The notes beneath the pieces were generated by a model, which did not search any database, was not told where the DNA came from, and saw only the letters and a list, made by a program, of their open reading frames with translations. Below are positions 34,772 through 43,533 of a stretch of 64,000 nucleotides of DNA, in pieces. The first letter of the stretch is position 1; each line of letters opens with the position of its first letter. The translations under genes were made by a program, and so were the position numbers. The DNA comes from Rummeliibacillus sp044763875 (GTDB lineage: Bacteria > Bacillota > Bacilli > Bacillales_A > Planococcaceae): the NCBI RefSeq assembly GCF_044763875.1, contig NZ_JBIWGZ010000003.1, positions 558,001 to 622,000 on the forward strand, written 5' to 3'.

Positions 34772-35410
34772 TTATATGGTTTGACAAATAAATTGTTGTT
34801 GCTGTTCTTGCCAATCAATTGAATAGCCAAAAGAATTTAAGATGACGCTTACTGGTACATAAATATCCTTGCTAAAATGAAAAGCTTTTGCTGACATTGG
34901 TGTTTTAAACATATTTTCATAAACTACATTTGTATCTGCTCTGAAAATGAGCTGATGATCCTTAATCTTTGTAATCAAAATCTTCGACGTTTCGTAATAT
35001 GTTGACTGCCCCCCTAAAGCTTTCGTTAGTTTTTGGGCTGGGACAAATAATTCTCCGTTTTTAGGAATAATATAAAATCCAAGCGTTTTATTATCAATTT
35101 TAAAAGTTGCTTTTTTTGCCTTTTTAATAGGTAACGTATCCGTATTTTGAACTAGAGATCGGGTCCAAATATTCCATCCACCTTGTTCAGATGTATACGT
35201 ATTATCTTCAGAATATCCATTATCGTAGTTATTTTCATATTCTTCCTCATCGTCATCATGTTCTTTTTCATCATGATCATGCTCTTTTTCATCATGCTTT
35301 TCATGTTCTTCGTAATATTCGTGATGATCCTCATCTGCATGTGCAATATAAGCACCTCCCGATGTACCAAAAATCAGTATTAATAGAAATAATCCTATGC
35401 ATTTTTTCAA
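34772..35410 (-). CDS. Secreted His/Asp/Glu-rich protein with copper-amine-oxidase-like N-domain
   Basis: 212 aa. A signal peptide (KKCIGLFLLILIFGTSGGAYIAHA) is followed by a strongly metal-binding-like segment at about 26-60 (repeats of H, D, E such as HDEKEHDHDEKEHDDDEEE). The C-terminal half (about 95-212: LFVPAQKLTKALGG, IYVPVSVILNSFGYSIDW) matches the copper amine oxidase N-terminal-like domain (PF07833), a wall-associated binding module. It is probably an extracellular metal-binding protein. The start is a TTG at 35410 behind AAGGGAG. First gene of the four-gene run that ends with the haem-type reductase. Confidence 0.72.
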   Translation of the reverse strand: MKKCIGLFLLILIFGTSGGAYIAHADEDHHEYYEEHEKHDEKEHDHDEKEHDDDEEEYENNYDNGYSEDNTYTSEQGGWNIWTRSLVQNTDTLPIKKAKKATFKIDNKTLGFYIIPKNGELFVPAQKLTKALGGQSTYYETSKILITKIKDHQLIFRADTNVVYENMFKTPMSAKAFHFSKDIYVPVSVILNSFGYSIDWQEQQQQFICQTI

Positions 35411-35546
35411 CTTTATCCGCTCCCTTCATATACAGTGTAAATACTCATTATGAAATGAGTCTGAATAAATATTGATAAATTCAAAAAACATATCTCATCA
35501 GAGACTTTACTTTGAAAAACAAATACGATTAAAAATACATAAAAAA

Positions 35547-35590
35547 GACAAAAGGTATTAGAGAATATGTGTCCTCTGATACCTTTTGTC
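35547..35590 (-). terminator. Terminator after the second histidine kinase
   Basis: GACAAAAGGTAT and ATACCTTTTGTC are a perfect 12-bp stem (with AGAG/CTCT inside), T-rich on the minus-strand exit. It separates the regulators from the putative target genes. Confidence 0.8.
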
Positions 35591-35622
35591 GCAATGAACT
35601 AATGCTTATTATTTATAAAGAT

Positions 35623-36870
35623 TTAATCTTTTTTATTTTGTATTGGCAATGAAACAATAAATTTTGTTCCTTGTCCTAATCTACTTTCTACGGAAATATG
35701 GCCTTGATGTTGTAAAACAATGGCATGCGCAATGGCCAAACCTAGACCTGTCCCCTCTTTTTGTTGATTTTTTGTAGCTTGATAAAATCGTTCAAAAATA
35801 TGTTGTGTATCTTGCTCACTTATTCCTATTCCTGAATCTTCAACGATTAGCTCAATTTTATTATTAAAGCTTGAGAGAAACACATTAATAAACCCTTGCT
35901 CCGTAAATTTAGCCGCATTATCAAGTAAAATATATAGCATTTCTCGAATTTTTGTTTCATCGCCAATAAAATGTATTTTGCCATCTATTTTTGTTTTAAG
36001 TTTGATTGATTCTGGTAAAGTTCTTTCAAAGGACTTTGTCATATTTTTAACTATATCGGATAGCACAATTGAATCCTTCTTAATAGGCAACTTATTTTGA
36101 TCAAAACGTGCTAAAAATAATAGACCTTCTAGCAATGTTTCCATATGTTGTGCTTCGTCTTTTAAGTCAGTTATTACTTCTTTTCCAAAAGCACTGAATC
36201 GATTCTCGTCATCACTTTCTAATACTTCCAAAGAGCTATAGAAAACTGTTAAAGGTGTTCGTAATTCATGTGACGCATCTGATACAAATTTGCGTTGACG
36301 ATCAAAAGACTGCTTAATCGGTACCATTGCTTTACCTGCAAGATAGTGACTAAGAAAAGCAATAATTATTATACCAATCAAAGTAAGAATAATAATTGCG
36401 TACATCATTCTCTCTAACAAATGAAATTCTTTCGTAACAGATTGTCCAATAATCATATAATTTCCATTCGAATTTAAAGGTTGATGATATTTTAACAGTA
36501 GTAAATGTTCCCCTTTCCACTCAATAGATTGTGGATCATCATCTTTTGCATTTACCATTAGTTGGTCAATATCTTTACTAAGTCCATGAATAGATTCGTC
36601 CCCGTGCACTAATTTATGGCGATTTGTGAAAATATAATAAAAATAAATTCTGTTTGCATCATATTCGATTTCTCTATCTTTTCTAATATTATCCCCCATT
36701 AAATGATAGTGCTCCTTTTGGTGGAATAATTTAAGTTCTTGTACTTGCTGTTGTTGTACAATCGCAATAATAGCAAAATAGAGAACAATCATTAGTAAAA
36801 ATATAAATAGTAAGAAAAAGGCTAAATATTGCACTGTTAGTTTTCGTTGAATTTGTTTAAACATAGGCAT
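35623..36870 (-). CDS. Sensor histidine kinase of the metal/flavin locus
   Basis: 415 aa. TM1 (about 15-37), an extracytoplasmic loop of about 100 residues with several His (FHQKEHYHLMGD, TNRHKLVHGD), TM2 (about 155-175), then the HisKA box SDASHELRTPLTVFYSSLEV, N box LDNAAKF, and G boxes VEDSGIGISE and GTGLGLAIAHA. No clear HAMP. The His-rich sensor loop could sense a metal (inference). The start overlaps the response regulator stop. Paired with the regulator at 36857-37534. Confidence 0.9.
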   Translation of the reverse strand: MPMFKQIQRKLTVQYLAFFLLFIFLLMIVLYFAIIAIVQQQQVQELKLFHQKEHYHLMGDNIRKDREIEYDANRIYFYYIFTNRHKLVHGDESIHGLSKDIDQLMVNAKDDDPQSIEWKGEHLLLLKYHQPLNSNGNYMIIGQSVTKEFHLLERMMYAIIILTLIGIIIIAFLSHYLAGKAMVPIKQSFDRQRKFVSDASHELRTPLTVFYSSLEVLESDDENRFSAFGKEVITDLKDEAQHMETLLEGLLFLARFDQNKLPIKKDSIVLSDIVKNMTKSFERTLPESIKLKTKIDGKIHFIGDETKIREMLYILLDNAAKFTEQGFINVFLSSFNNKIELIVEDSGIGISEQDTQHIFERFYQATKNQQKEGTGLGLAIAHAIVLQHQGHISVESRLGQGTKFIVSLPIQNKKD

Positions 36871-37534
36871 CTCTCAATTTATAACCAATCCCTCTTACTG
36901 TTTGAATAAGAGAAGGTTGTTCACCATCATCTATTTTTTTTCGAACTAATTTCACTAATGCATCCAGTGCATTATTCGATACTTCCTCGTCATATCCCCA
37001 AATATGGTCATAAATTTGTTCCCTTGTTAAAATACGTCCTTTATTTATAAATAGATATTCTAATAATAAAAACTCATTTTTTGTTAATTCAATTTTCTCA
37101 TGATTCTTGAAAAGCGCTCTTGCATCTATATGCAGTTCATATGATTGCAGTTGAATAATTTGTTCGATCGGTTTGTTTTTTCTACGCAAAATTGCACGGA
37201 TTCTTGCTAATAGCACCTGCATCTTAAAAGGCTTAATCAGATAATCGTCTGCTCCCATATCTAGGCCTTGAACCACATCTTGTGCATCGTCTCTAGCAGT
37301 TAACATCAAAATGCCACCTTCATATCCATTTTTTCGTAACTCCTGACATACAATGATTCCGTCCATTTTGGGCATCATCCAATCTAAAATGATCAAATCA
37401 TACTCCTCAATAAATGCTTTTTCCAATGCTTCAATACCGTTTTCTACACCATCAACTAAATATCGTTCCTTTTTTAACATAAAAACAATATTCTTCAACA
37501 ACCTCATATCATCTTCAGCAATAAGAATTTTCAT
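36857..37534 (-). CDS. OmpR-family response regulator of the metal/flavin locus
   Basis: 225 aa. Receiver domain with IAEDD, the phospho-Asp in LIILDWMMPKMDG, MLTAR and YLIKPFKMQVLLARIR. The C-terminal winged helix (about 128-225) ends SNNALDALVKLVRKKID...VRGIGYKLRDAYV. The ATG has AAGGTGAG upstream. Its stop overlaps the kinase start. The targets are probably the four downstream genes at 33.0-35.4 kb; this is inferred from position and strand only. Confidence 0.92.
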   Translation of the reverse strand: MKILIAEDDMRLLKNIVFMLKKERYLVDGVENGIEALEKAFIEEYDLIILDWMMPKMDGIIVCQELRKNGYEGGILMLTARDDAQDVVQGLDMGADDYLIKPFKMQVLLARIRAILRRKNKPIEQIIQLQSYELHIDARALFKNHEKIELTKNEFLLLEYLFINKGRILTREQIYDHIWGYDEEVSNNALDALVKLVRKKIDDGEQPSLIQTVRGIGYKLRDAYV

Positions 37535-37666
37535 ATTCTCACCTTCTAATTTGAAAATAGTACTTTAATATTACTACATTAAACTGAAATATATCTGAAT
37601 CTTCGATAAAGAAAAATAAATCTTGTAATTGATTTAAAACCTACTTTTTCTCTAGCGAAAACAAAA

Positions 37667-37702
37667 AAATAGTGAAAGCCATATGATTAGCTTTCACTAT
37701 TT
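37667..37702 (-). terminator. Terminator after the Bax-inhibitor-like gene
   Basis: AAATAGTGAAAGC and GCTTTCACTATTT form a 13-bp stem followed on the minus strand by TTTGTTTTCG. Confidence 0.8.
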
Positions 37703-37711
37703 AGTAAATGA

Positions 37712-38341
37712 TTAATCTTCATCAAAAATATTTTTCAAATAGTAAACAAGTTTTAGTAACTCTGTAAATAGGTTGATGAAGTCTAAATAAAGATTTAATG
37801 CAACAAGTGGAACTTCTTCATCACTAATATGGTTATGGGCAATTTGGTTCATATCATACAATGTGTAGCCTACAAATAGGAGTACACCAATCGCACTAGC
37901 AATCACCATAACAAGATTACTAAAACCGACAAATATTGTAATAATAGAGAAGATAAACACACCGATTAATACGATAAATAAAAACTTACCCCAGTTACCT
38001 AAATTACGTTTTGTATTGTAACCAATAAGACCAGTCACAATAAATATAGCTGCAGTTGTACCAAAGATAACAAGAACTAGATTGCCACCTAAAGCACCAA
38101 TATAAAAGTTTAATAAACTAAATAACGTAATACCTGTCAAGAAAGCAAACAAAATTGAAATGAATTTGCTGGCTTTTCTTGCAGCACGACTAAACATAAC
38201 AATAATAAGTAAAACAACTGTTGCAATACTGATTGGCATAACCAGTGATTGCGGAACAAAAACCCCTGCAAATAACCCAACAGCCGTCACTGCCCATAGC
38301 AAGGTAAAGAACCGAAGAACCTTCGGAAATTGTGATTCCAT
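37712..38341 (-). CDS. Bax inhibitor-1/YccA family membrane protein
   Basis: 209 aa with seven hydrophobic helices. The C-terminal part VLLFVGYTLYDMNQIAH...ALNLYLDFINLFTELLKLV carries the conserved Asp pair of the BI-1/TMBIM family; in the B. subtilis relative YetJ it forms a pH-dependent calcium leak channel. The same activity is possible but not shown. GAAGAGG lies upstream of the ATG. It is read alone, with a terminator after it and a 9-bp inverted repeat upstream of its start. Confidence 0.85.
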   Translation of the reverse strand: MESQFPKVLRFFTLLWAVTAVGLFAGVFVPQSLVMPISIATVVLLIIVMFSRAARKASKFISILFAFLTGITLFSLLNFYIGALGGNLVLVIFGTTAAIFIVTGLIGYNTKRNLGNWGKFLFIVLIGVFIFSIITIFVGFSNLVMVIASAIGVLLFVGYTLYDMNQIAHNHISDEEVPLVALNLYLDFINLFTELLKLVYYLKNIFDED

Positions 38342-38431
38342 TCAAAATAACCTCTTCTCGAATATTTGATTTATTATTATGTACGATTTAAGTCCTTGAA
38401 AGTTTCAATTAAACTTCAAAAATTTAAGGAA

Positions 38432-38457
38432 GGTGTTTAGTATATCCACTAAACACC
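38432..38457. promoter_or_regulatory. Inverted repeat between divergent genes
   Basis: GGTGTTTAGT and ACTAAACACC, a perfect 10-bp palindromic pair with a 6-base spacer, lies between the Bax-inhibitor gene (minus) and the SH3-protein gene (plus). No U-run follows on either strand, so an operator is more likely than a terminator. Confidence 0.4.
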
Positions 38458-38597
38458 AATTCCAATTATCTCCACATTAAGGTAATTTATATCTTTAATA
38501 ATTAGTTTACCTACACATAAAAAATAGTTAGGTGGAATATTACTGAGCGTATATTAATATAAGTAAACTAAAGACAAACTATTAAAAGGAGAATTGT

Positions 38598-39371
38598 ATG
38601 ATGAAACTAACTTACCTGAAATATCTTATCGCTCTCATTCTTGTCATTGGTTTATTTGTAGCACAGCAGCCAAAAGCGCACGCTGAAACAATGAGTGGTG
38701 AAGTAATCTATCCGACACATCTTTATAAAAAAACAAGTTCAAACTCTACTAAGATAGCCAAGCTTAATATTAACAATAAGATTCTTCTGTATTCTATTTA
38801 TCCTAACGGCTGGGCAAAAGTTAAATATGGACGAAAAATAGGATATATCTACAGCGTTAATTTAAATATCTTAAAAAAGCAAAAAATAAGCTATACCATG
38901 AATCCAAAAAAGGTTTATAAATATCATAATACTGGTGTTGCATTACTCACATATTCTAGTGAATACGATTATATGTGGAGTAATGGAAAAACTTCTAGCC
39001 CCTCCTTAGGATATATTAATAAAAATTCATATATTTGGTATCAAGGTAAAAAACTATATCTGGATAATCCAGACCAACTACACATGATTGAAGGGGCACG
39101 TGGCCTTACTATGTACTCTGCTAATGCAGAGGGATTGACGTTACTTGAGTATCCCGTAATCAACAATAAAAAATACTACTTTATGGGACCAACTCCTGTA
39201 CAAATGAACATTCTAATAAAACCTTTTACAGTAAAGGCAGGAACCTTCAAAAATGTTGTGCGAGTCAATTATGGAGAGATCAAAATGTATCTTGCACCAA
39301 ATGTAGGTATTATTAAAATAACTAAAGAAGGAAAACCGACTAGAGAACTTATTTCCCTAACTAATCGATAA
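38598..39371 (+). CDS. Secreted SH3-domain protein, function unknown
   Basis: 257 aa. Signal peptide (MMKLTYLKYLIALILVIGLF to about AHA, residue 29). Residues 35-95 fit a bacterial SH3 fold (VIYPTHLYKKTSSNSTKIAKL, WAKVKYGRKIGYIYS). The rest (about 100-257) is strand-rich, with GVALLTYSSEYDYMW and APNVGIIKITKEG, a pattern seen in wall-associated proteins of Bacillales; no enzyme motif. AAAGGAGA lies upstream. Terminator after the gene. Confidence 0.65.
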   Translation: MMKLTYLKYLIALILVIGLFVAQQPKAHAETMSGEVIYPTHLYKKTSSNSTKIAKLNINNKILLYSIYPNGWAKVKYGRKIGYIYSVNLNILKKQKISYTMNPKKVYKYHNTGVALLTYSSEYDYMWSNGKTSSPSLGYINKNSYIWYQGKKLYLDNPDQLHMIEGARGLTMYSANAEGLTLLEYPVINNKKYYFMGPTPVQMNILIKPFTVKAGTFKNVVRVNYGEIKMYLAPNVGIIKITKEGKPTRELISLTNR

Positions 39372-39438
39372 AATATCAAAAAAGTAGTTGGCTAAAAAAG
39401 TATAATTTAATAAGAAATTTAGTTTTTAAATTACGTAA

Positions 39439-39480
39439 AAAATTGCTCTTCCCCACTTTTGTGAGGAAGAGCAATTTTCT
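39439..39480 (+). terminator. Terminator (module shared with 22.7 kb)
   Basis: AAATTGCTCTTCC and GGAAGAGCAATTT stem followed by TCTTT. The leader TATAATTTAATAAGAAAT upstream also matches the copy after ytfP. Confidence 0.75.
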
Positions 39481-39568
39481 TTAAATGCGCAAGAGGACAC
39501 AATTAGTTTTATAGCTTTCTGGATAACCTTTTTAATTTTATAATTTTCATATGACAAAGACTTTTATT

Positions 39569-40540
39569 TTATAAAAAATAGGTCCACTTTACACTATCAA
39601 TTAATGCATCAACTTGTTTTTGATTGAGCTTAAACTTCACTTTGCTTTTAGAATTTTTTAATTCAACCTCTACAATACTGTTACTTGTAATGTTGTTTTT
39701 TAAAAATGCTATTTCTGATTTCGTGAGAGAAGCCCCATTTTCCTTTAATTTTATAATTTTACTTTTCTTATTGATTGTAAATTTAATTTGGCTAGGTTTT
39801 ATTTTTGGATGTTCAGTAACTAATAACAGATAGACATATTTTTTATCCATTGTTGGTATTAGAGCAATATTGTTTTTATAAATAAAATCACCCTTCTTAT
39901 TAATAATGTTTTTATGTCCGTACATAGTCCATCCATCAACAGTTTCCTTATAAAAACTATCTTTCAATGCTCTTCTTACTGTAATAGTCCGATTTTTAGT
40001 TGTTTTATTCCCTGAAGAATCTACAACAGTATATGTTAATTTATAAGTACCTATTTTGTTACTATTTACTTTTCCACTTATTTTAATTTTATTTGTTATA
40101 TTACCATCATTCGCATCTTTTGCACTGATACCTTTTTTAGCATTAAATACTGTTCCTTTATAGATAGTCTTATTGTCAACACCTGACAAAATAGGTGCTT
40201 TCGTATCAGTAATATTTACTTTAAAATTTGTAGAAATGTTTTTATATACAACATTTAAAACAATATTCCCTTTTTTTAAAGGAATAATTTTATTAGAATC
40301 AATCTTTGCTATAGATTGATCTGAACTCGTCCAAGTGATATTACTGTTAACTGTTGTTGATTGACCATTTGTTATTACCGTAATTGCTAAATCCTCCTTT
40401 TCTCCGACTTCTAAAGTTTCTAAATTACTAGGAATCAATATCGTTGATGATTCTTCACCATCAAAAGCATTCACCTCATTAGAATGACCAAGAATGGCAA
40501 ATGCAATCATTATTAATAGTACTAATCGTATACTTTTCAT
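39569..40540 (-). CDS. Secreted protein with Big2- and DUF5011-like Ig domains
   Basis: 323 aa. Signal peptide (MKSIRLVLLIMIAFAILGHS...NAF). Residues about 30-112 fit a BIG2 (Ig-like) domain (ITWTSSDQSIAKIDSNKIIPL); about 113-190 fit a DUF5011-type Ig domain (DTKAPILSGVDNKTIYKGTV, IGTYKLTYTVVDSSGN). The C-terminal 120 residues are unassigned. No LPXTG or S-layer anchor is seen. Probably a cell-surface or secreted structural protein. GGAGG upstream of the ATG. Confidence 0.7.
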   Translation of the reverse strand: MKSIRLVLLIMIAFAILGHSNEVNAFDGEESSTILIPSNLETLEVGEKEDLAITVITNGQSTTVNSNITWTSSDQSIAKIDSNKIIPLKKGNIVLNVVYKNISTNFKVNITDTKAPILSGVDNKTIYKGTVFNAKKGISAKDANDGNITNKIKISGKVNSNKIGTYKLTYTVVDSSGNKTTKNRTITVRRALKDSFYKETVDGWTMYGHKNIINKKGDFIYKNNIALIPTMDKKYVYLLLVTEHPKIKPSQIKFTINKKSKIIKLKENGASLTKSEIAFLKNNITSNSIVEVELKNSKSKVKFKLNQKQVDALIDSVKWTYFL

Positions 40541-40666
40541 ATTTTCCTCCTATATAGTTAAAATTTGTATATATACTATTATAGTAACAATTAATCAGGC
40601 AATCAATTGGATATTTTTAGTATCCACAAGTAAAAAGCTATTTTTTCTGATTGGCCTTTTCCTTGA

Positions 40667-40708
40667 AAAAAACCTTCTTCTCAAATTGGTTTTGAGAAGA
40701 AGGTTTTT
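40667..40708 (-). terminator. Terminator after leuS
   Basis: AAACCTTCTTCTCAAA and TTTTGAGAAGAAGGTTT form a stem of about 16 bp with U-runs on both strands. Confidence 0.85.
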
Positions 40709-40755
40709 ATGGCTTAGACTGTTTCTACATTGGATATGGAAAATTTTAATTTGGT

Positions 40756-43173
40756 TTATTTTGCAACGATGTTTACAAGTTTACCAGGAACAGCAATAAC
40801 TTTTTTGATGTCTTTGCCTTCGATATTTTCTTTTACGTGTTGATCAGCAAGTGCAGCTTTTTCTAGATCTTCACGCGATGCATCTTTTGCAACCATCAGT
40901 TTAGCACGTACTTTTCCGTTAACTTGAACAACGACTTCGACTTCATCATCTACAAGTTTGGCTGGATCGAATGTTGGCCATTCAGCATAGGTGATTGTTT
41001 CCGTGTGACCCAGTTTTCCCCAAAGTTCTTCAGCAATGTGAGGAGCGATTGGTGCTAACATTTTGACGAATCCTTCAGCGTAGGCTGTTGGTACAACTTC
41101 AGCTTTATAGCAATCGTTGATGAAGACCATCATTTGAGAAATTGAAGTATTGAAACGGATATGTTCGTTGTTATCTGTCACCTTTTGTACTGTTTGGTGA
41201 TACACTTTTTCTAAAGTTGTATCATTTGATGCTTGGATTTTATCTGATAGTTCGCCATTCTCTTCGTTGATAAATAGACGCCAGATACGGTCTAAGAAAC
41301 GACGTGCTCCGTCTAATCCGTTTGTAGACCAAGGGATAGAAGCCTCAAGTGGGCCCATGAACATTTCATATAAACGAAGTGTATCTGCACCATGACTAGC
41401 TACGATATCGTCTGGGTTTACAACATTCCCTTTCGATTTAGACATTTTTTCGTTACCTTCACCTAGGATCATACCTTGGTTGAATAGTTTTTGGAATGGT
41501 TCCTTTGTTGGTACAACACCCAAATCATAAAGAACTTTATGCCAGAATCGAGCATACAGCAAGTGAAGTACTGCGTGTTCTTGACCACCGATGTAAATAT
41601 CAACTGGTAACCAACGTTTTAGTAGCTCTGGATCAGCGATTACTTCTTTGTTATGTGGATCGATATAGCGTAAGAAGTACCAGCTTGAGCCAGCCCATTG
41701 TGGCATTGTATTTGTTTCACGACGTCCTTTTTTACCTGTAACAGGATCTACAACATTTACCCATTCATCAATATTTGCAAGTGGTGATTCACCTGTACCA
41801 CTTGGACGGATATCAGAAGTTTTTGGTAGAACTAATGGAAGTTCTTCTTCTGGAACTGTTGTAATTGTACCATCTTCCCAATGGATGACAGGAATCGGTT
41901 CACCCCAGTAGCGTTGACGAGAGAATAACCAGTCACGTAGACGGTAGGAAACTTTCTTTTCGCCGACTTTGTTTTCTTCAAGCCATGCGATTGCTTTCGT
42001 AATCCCTTCCATTTTGCCTAAACCATTTAAGAAATCTGAGTTGATATGTGGACCATCTTCAGTAAAGGCTTCTTTTTCAACATCTCCACCTTCAAGAACA
42101 GGGATGATCGGTAAATTGAATTGTTTTGCAAATTCATAGTCACGTTCATCATGTGCTGGCACGGCCATGATTGCACCTGTACCATAGCTAGCTAATACAT
42201 AGTCTGCAATCCAAATTGGAATCTCTCTACCATTAATAGGATTCACAGCGTATGCACCAGTGAAGACACCTGTTTTTTCTTTTGCTAAATCAGTACGTTC
42301 AAGATCCGATTTCATCTTCACTTCATTAAGGTATGCTTCTACAGCTTCACGTTGAGAATCTGTCGTGATTTCTTTTACTAATGCATGTTCTGGAGCAAGT
42401 ACTGTGTAAGTAGCACCAAACAATGTATCTGGGCGTGTAGTGAATACGCGGAAGCGTTTATCCGTATCTTTGATATTGAAATCGACTTCAGCACCTTCAG
42501 AACGACCAATCCAGTGACGTTGCATATCTTTAATATTTTCTGGCCAATCAACTTCTTCTAAATCATCAATTAGACGATCAGCATATGCAGTAATTTTAAG
42601 CATCCATTGTTTCATCGGACGACGTTCTACTGGATGACCACCACGTTCTGATTTACCATCGATCACTTCTTCGTTTGCTAGCACCGTACCAAGTGCTGGA
42701 CACCAGTTAACAGCTACTTCGTCAATGTAAGCTAAACCTTTTTTATACAATTGGATGAAGATCCATTGAGTCCATTTATAGTATTCAGGATCTGTTGTAT
42801 TAATTTCACGATCCCAATCATAGCTAAAACCTAGTTCTTGGATTTGGCGTTTAAATGTGCTGATGTTCTTTTGTGTAAATTCTGCAGGGTCATTTCCTGT
42901 ATCAAGTGCATATTGTTCAGCAGGAAGACCAAATGCATCCCAGCCCATTGGATGCATTACATTATAGCCTTGCATACGTTTGAAGCGAGATAAGATATCT
43001 GTTGCAGTATAGCCTTCAGGGTGTCCTACATGAAGACCTGCCCCTGATGGATATGGGAACATATCTAATGCAAAAAATTTAGGTTTTGACTCGTCATTTA
43101 CTGTTTTGAATGTTTCGTGTTCAGCCCAGTAAGCTTGCCATTTTTTCTCGATTTCTTGATGATTGAAATTCAA
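40756..43173 (-). CDS. leuS: Leucyl-tRNA synthetase
   Basis: 805 aa, normal for bacterial LeuRS. Class I motifs: HIGH-type motif HVGHPEGY in the N-terminal domain (SGAGLHVGHPEGYTA), KMSKS in GNEKMSKSKGN, and a CP1 editing domain (TTRPDTLFGATY, GTGAIMAVPAHDERD). It charges tRNA-Leu. The frame is open 50 codons further, but those lie in the T-box leader. The TTG at 43173 has GGAGGAG six bases upstream and gives the normal start (LNFNHQEIEKKW). Controlled by the T-box at 43246-43475. Confidence 0.96.
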   Translation of the reverse strand: MNFNHQEIEKKWQAYWAEHETFKTVNDESKPKFFALDMFPYPSGAGLHVGHPEGYTATDILSRFKRMQGYNVMHPMGWDAFGLPAEQYALDTGNDPAEFTQKNISTFKRQIQELGFSYDWDREINTTDPEYYKWTQWIFIQLYKKGLAYIDEVAVNWCPALGTVLANEEVIDGKSERGGHPVERRPMKQWMLKITAYADRLIDDLEEVDWPENIKDMQRHWIGRSEGAEVDFNIKDTDKRFRVFTTRPDTLFGATYTVLAPEHALVKEITTDSQREAVEAYLNEVKMKSDLERTDLAKEKTGVFTGAYAVNPINGREIPIWIADYVLASYGTGAIMAVPAHDERDYEFAKQFNLPIIPVLEGGDVEKEAFTEDGPHINSDFLNGLGKMEGITKAIAWLEENKVGEKKVSYRLRDWLFSRQRYWGEPIPVIHWEDGTITTVPEEELPLVLPKTSDIRPSGTGESPLANIDEWVNVVDPVTGKKGRRETNTMPQWAGSSWYFLRYIDPHNKEVIADPELLKRWLPVDIYIGGQEHAVLHLLYARFWHKVLYDLGVVPTKEPFQKLFNQGMILGEGNEKMSKSKGNVVNPDDIVASHGADTLRLYEMFMGPLEASIPWSTNGLDGARRFLDRIWRLFINEENGELSDKIQASNDTTLEKVYHQTVQKVTDNNEHIRFNTSISQMMVFINDCYKAEVVPTAYAEGFVKMLAPIAPHIAEELWGKLGHTETITYAEWPTFDPAKLVDDEVEVVVQVNGKVRAKLMVAKDASREDLEKAALADQHVKENIEGKDIKKVIAVPGKLVNIVAK

Positions 43174-43245
43174 TGGTAACTCCTCCTTCTTGTGTAAAAT
43201 AACGATAGTTAGTTTGCTTCTAATATGAAGAATGCCGTGAAATAT

Positions 43246-43475
43246 AAAAACTCTCGTCCCTTGAAAAAGGGACGAGAGTTTAAAATCTCCCGCGGTACCA
43301 CCCAAATTAGTGTAAGCACTCAACTTGATTCCTTAACGCGGAAAACGACTATGGCTATCATTTATTTCACCATTGTGACTCCCGGGCGAGTTCAATTTAC
43401 CGATTTACTAACTTACACCAACCGTTAGCTCTCTACAAAATCAAGATAAACCTACTATTCCCTTTCACAGTCATA
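43246..43475 (-). promoter_or_regulatory. T-box leader of leuS (Leu specifier CUC)
   Basis: Minus strand. The T-box sequence GGGTGGTACCGCGG (43290-43303) precedes a terminator AACTCTCGTCCC...GGGACGAGAGTTTTT (43246-43280). Upstream, the specifier region holds GAACTC (43388-43393), giving the codon CUC for leucine. Uncharged tRNA-Leu should favour the antiterminator and allow leuS transcription. The 5' limit is approximate. Confidence 0.93.
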
Positions 43476-43533
43476 TCATTATTGAATCTTATTCTAATCG
43501 AAGTAACGTAAATTGACAAGAGATTTAGTAAAT

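Noticed and set aside
35152..35475. Met- or His-rich frames on both strands
   Set aside because: Shadows of the H/D/E-rich segment of the secreted protein at 34772-35410; codon repeats create open frames.
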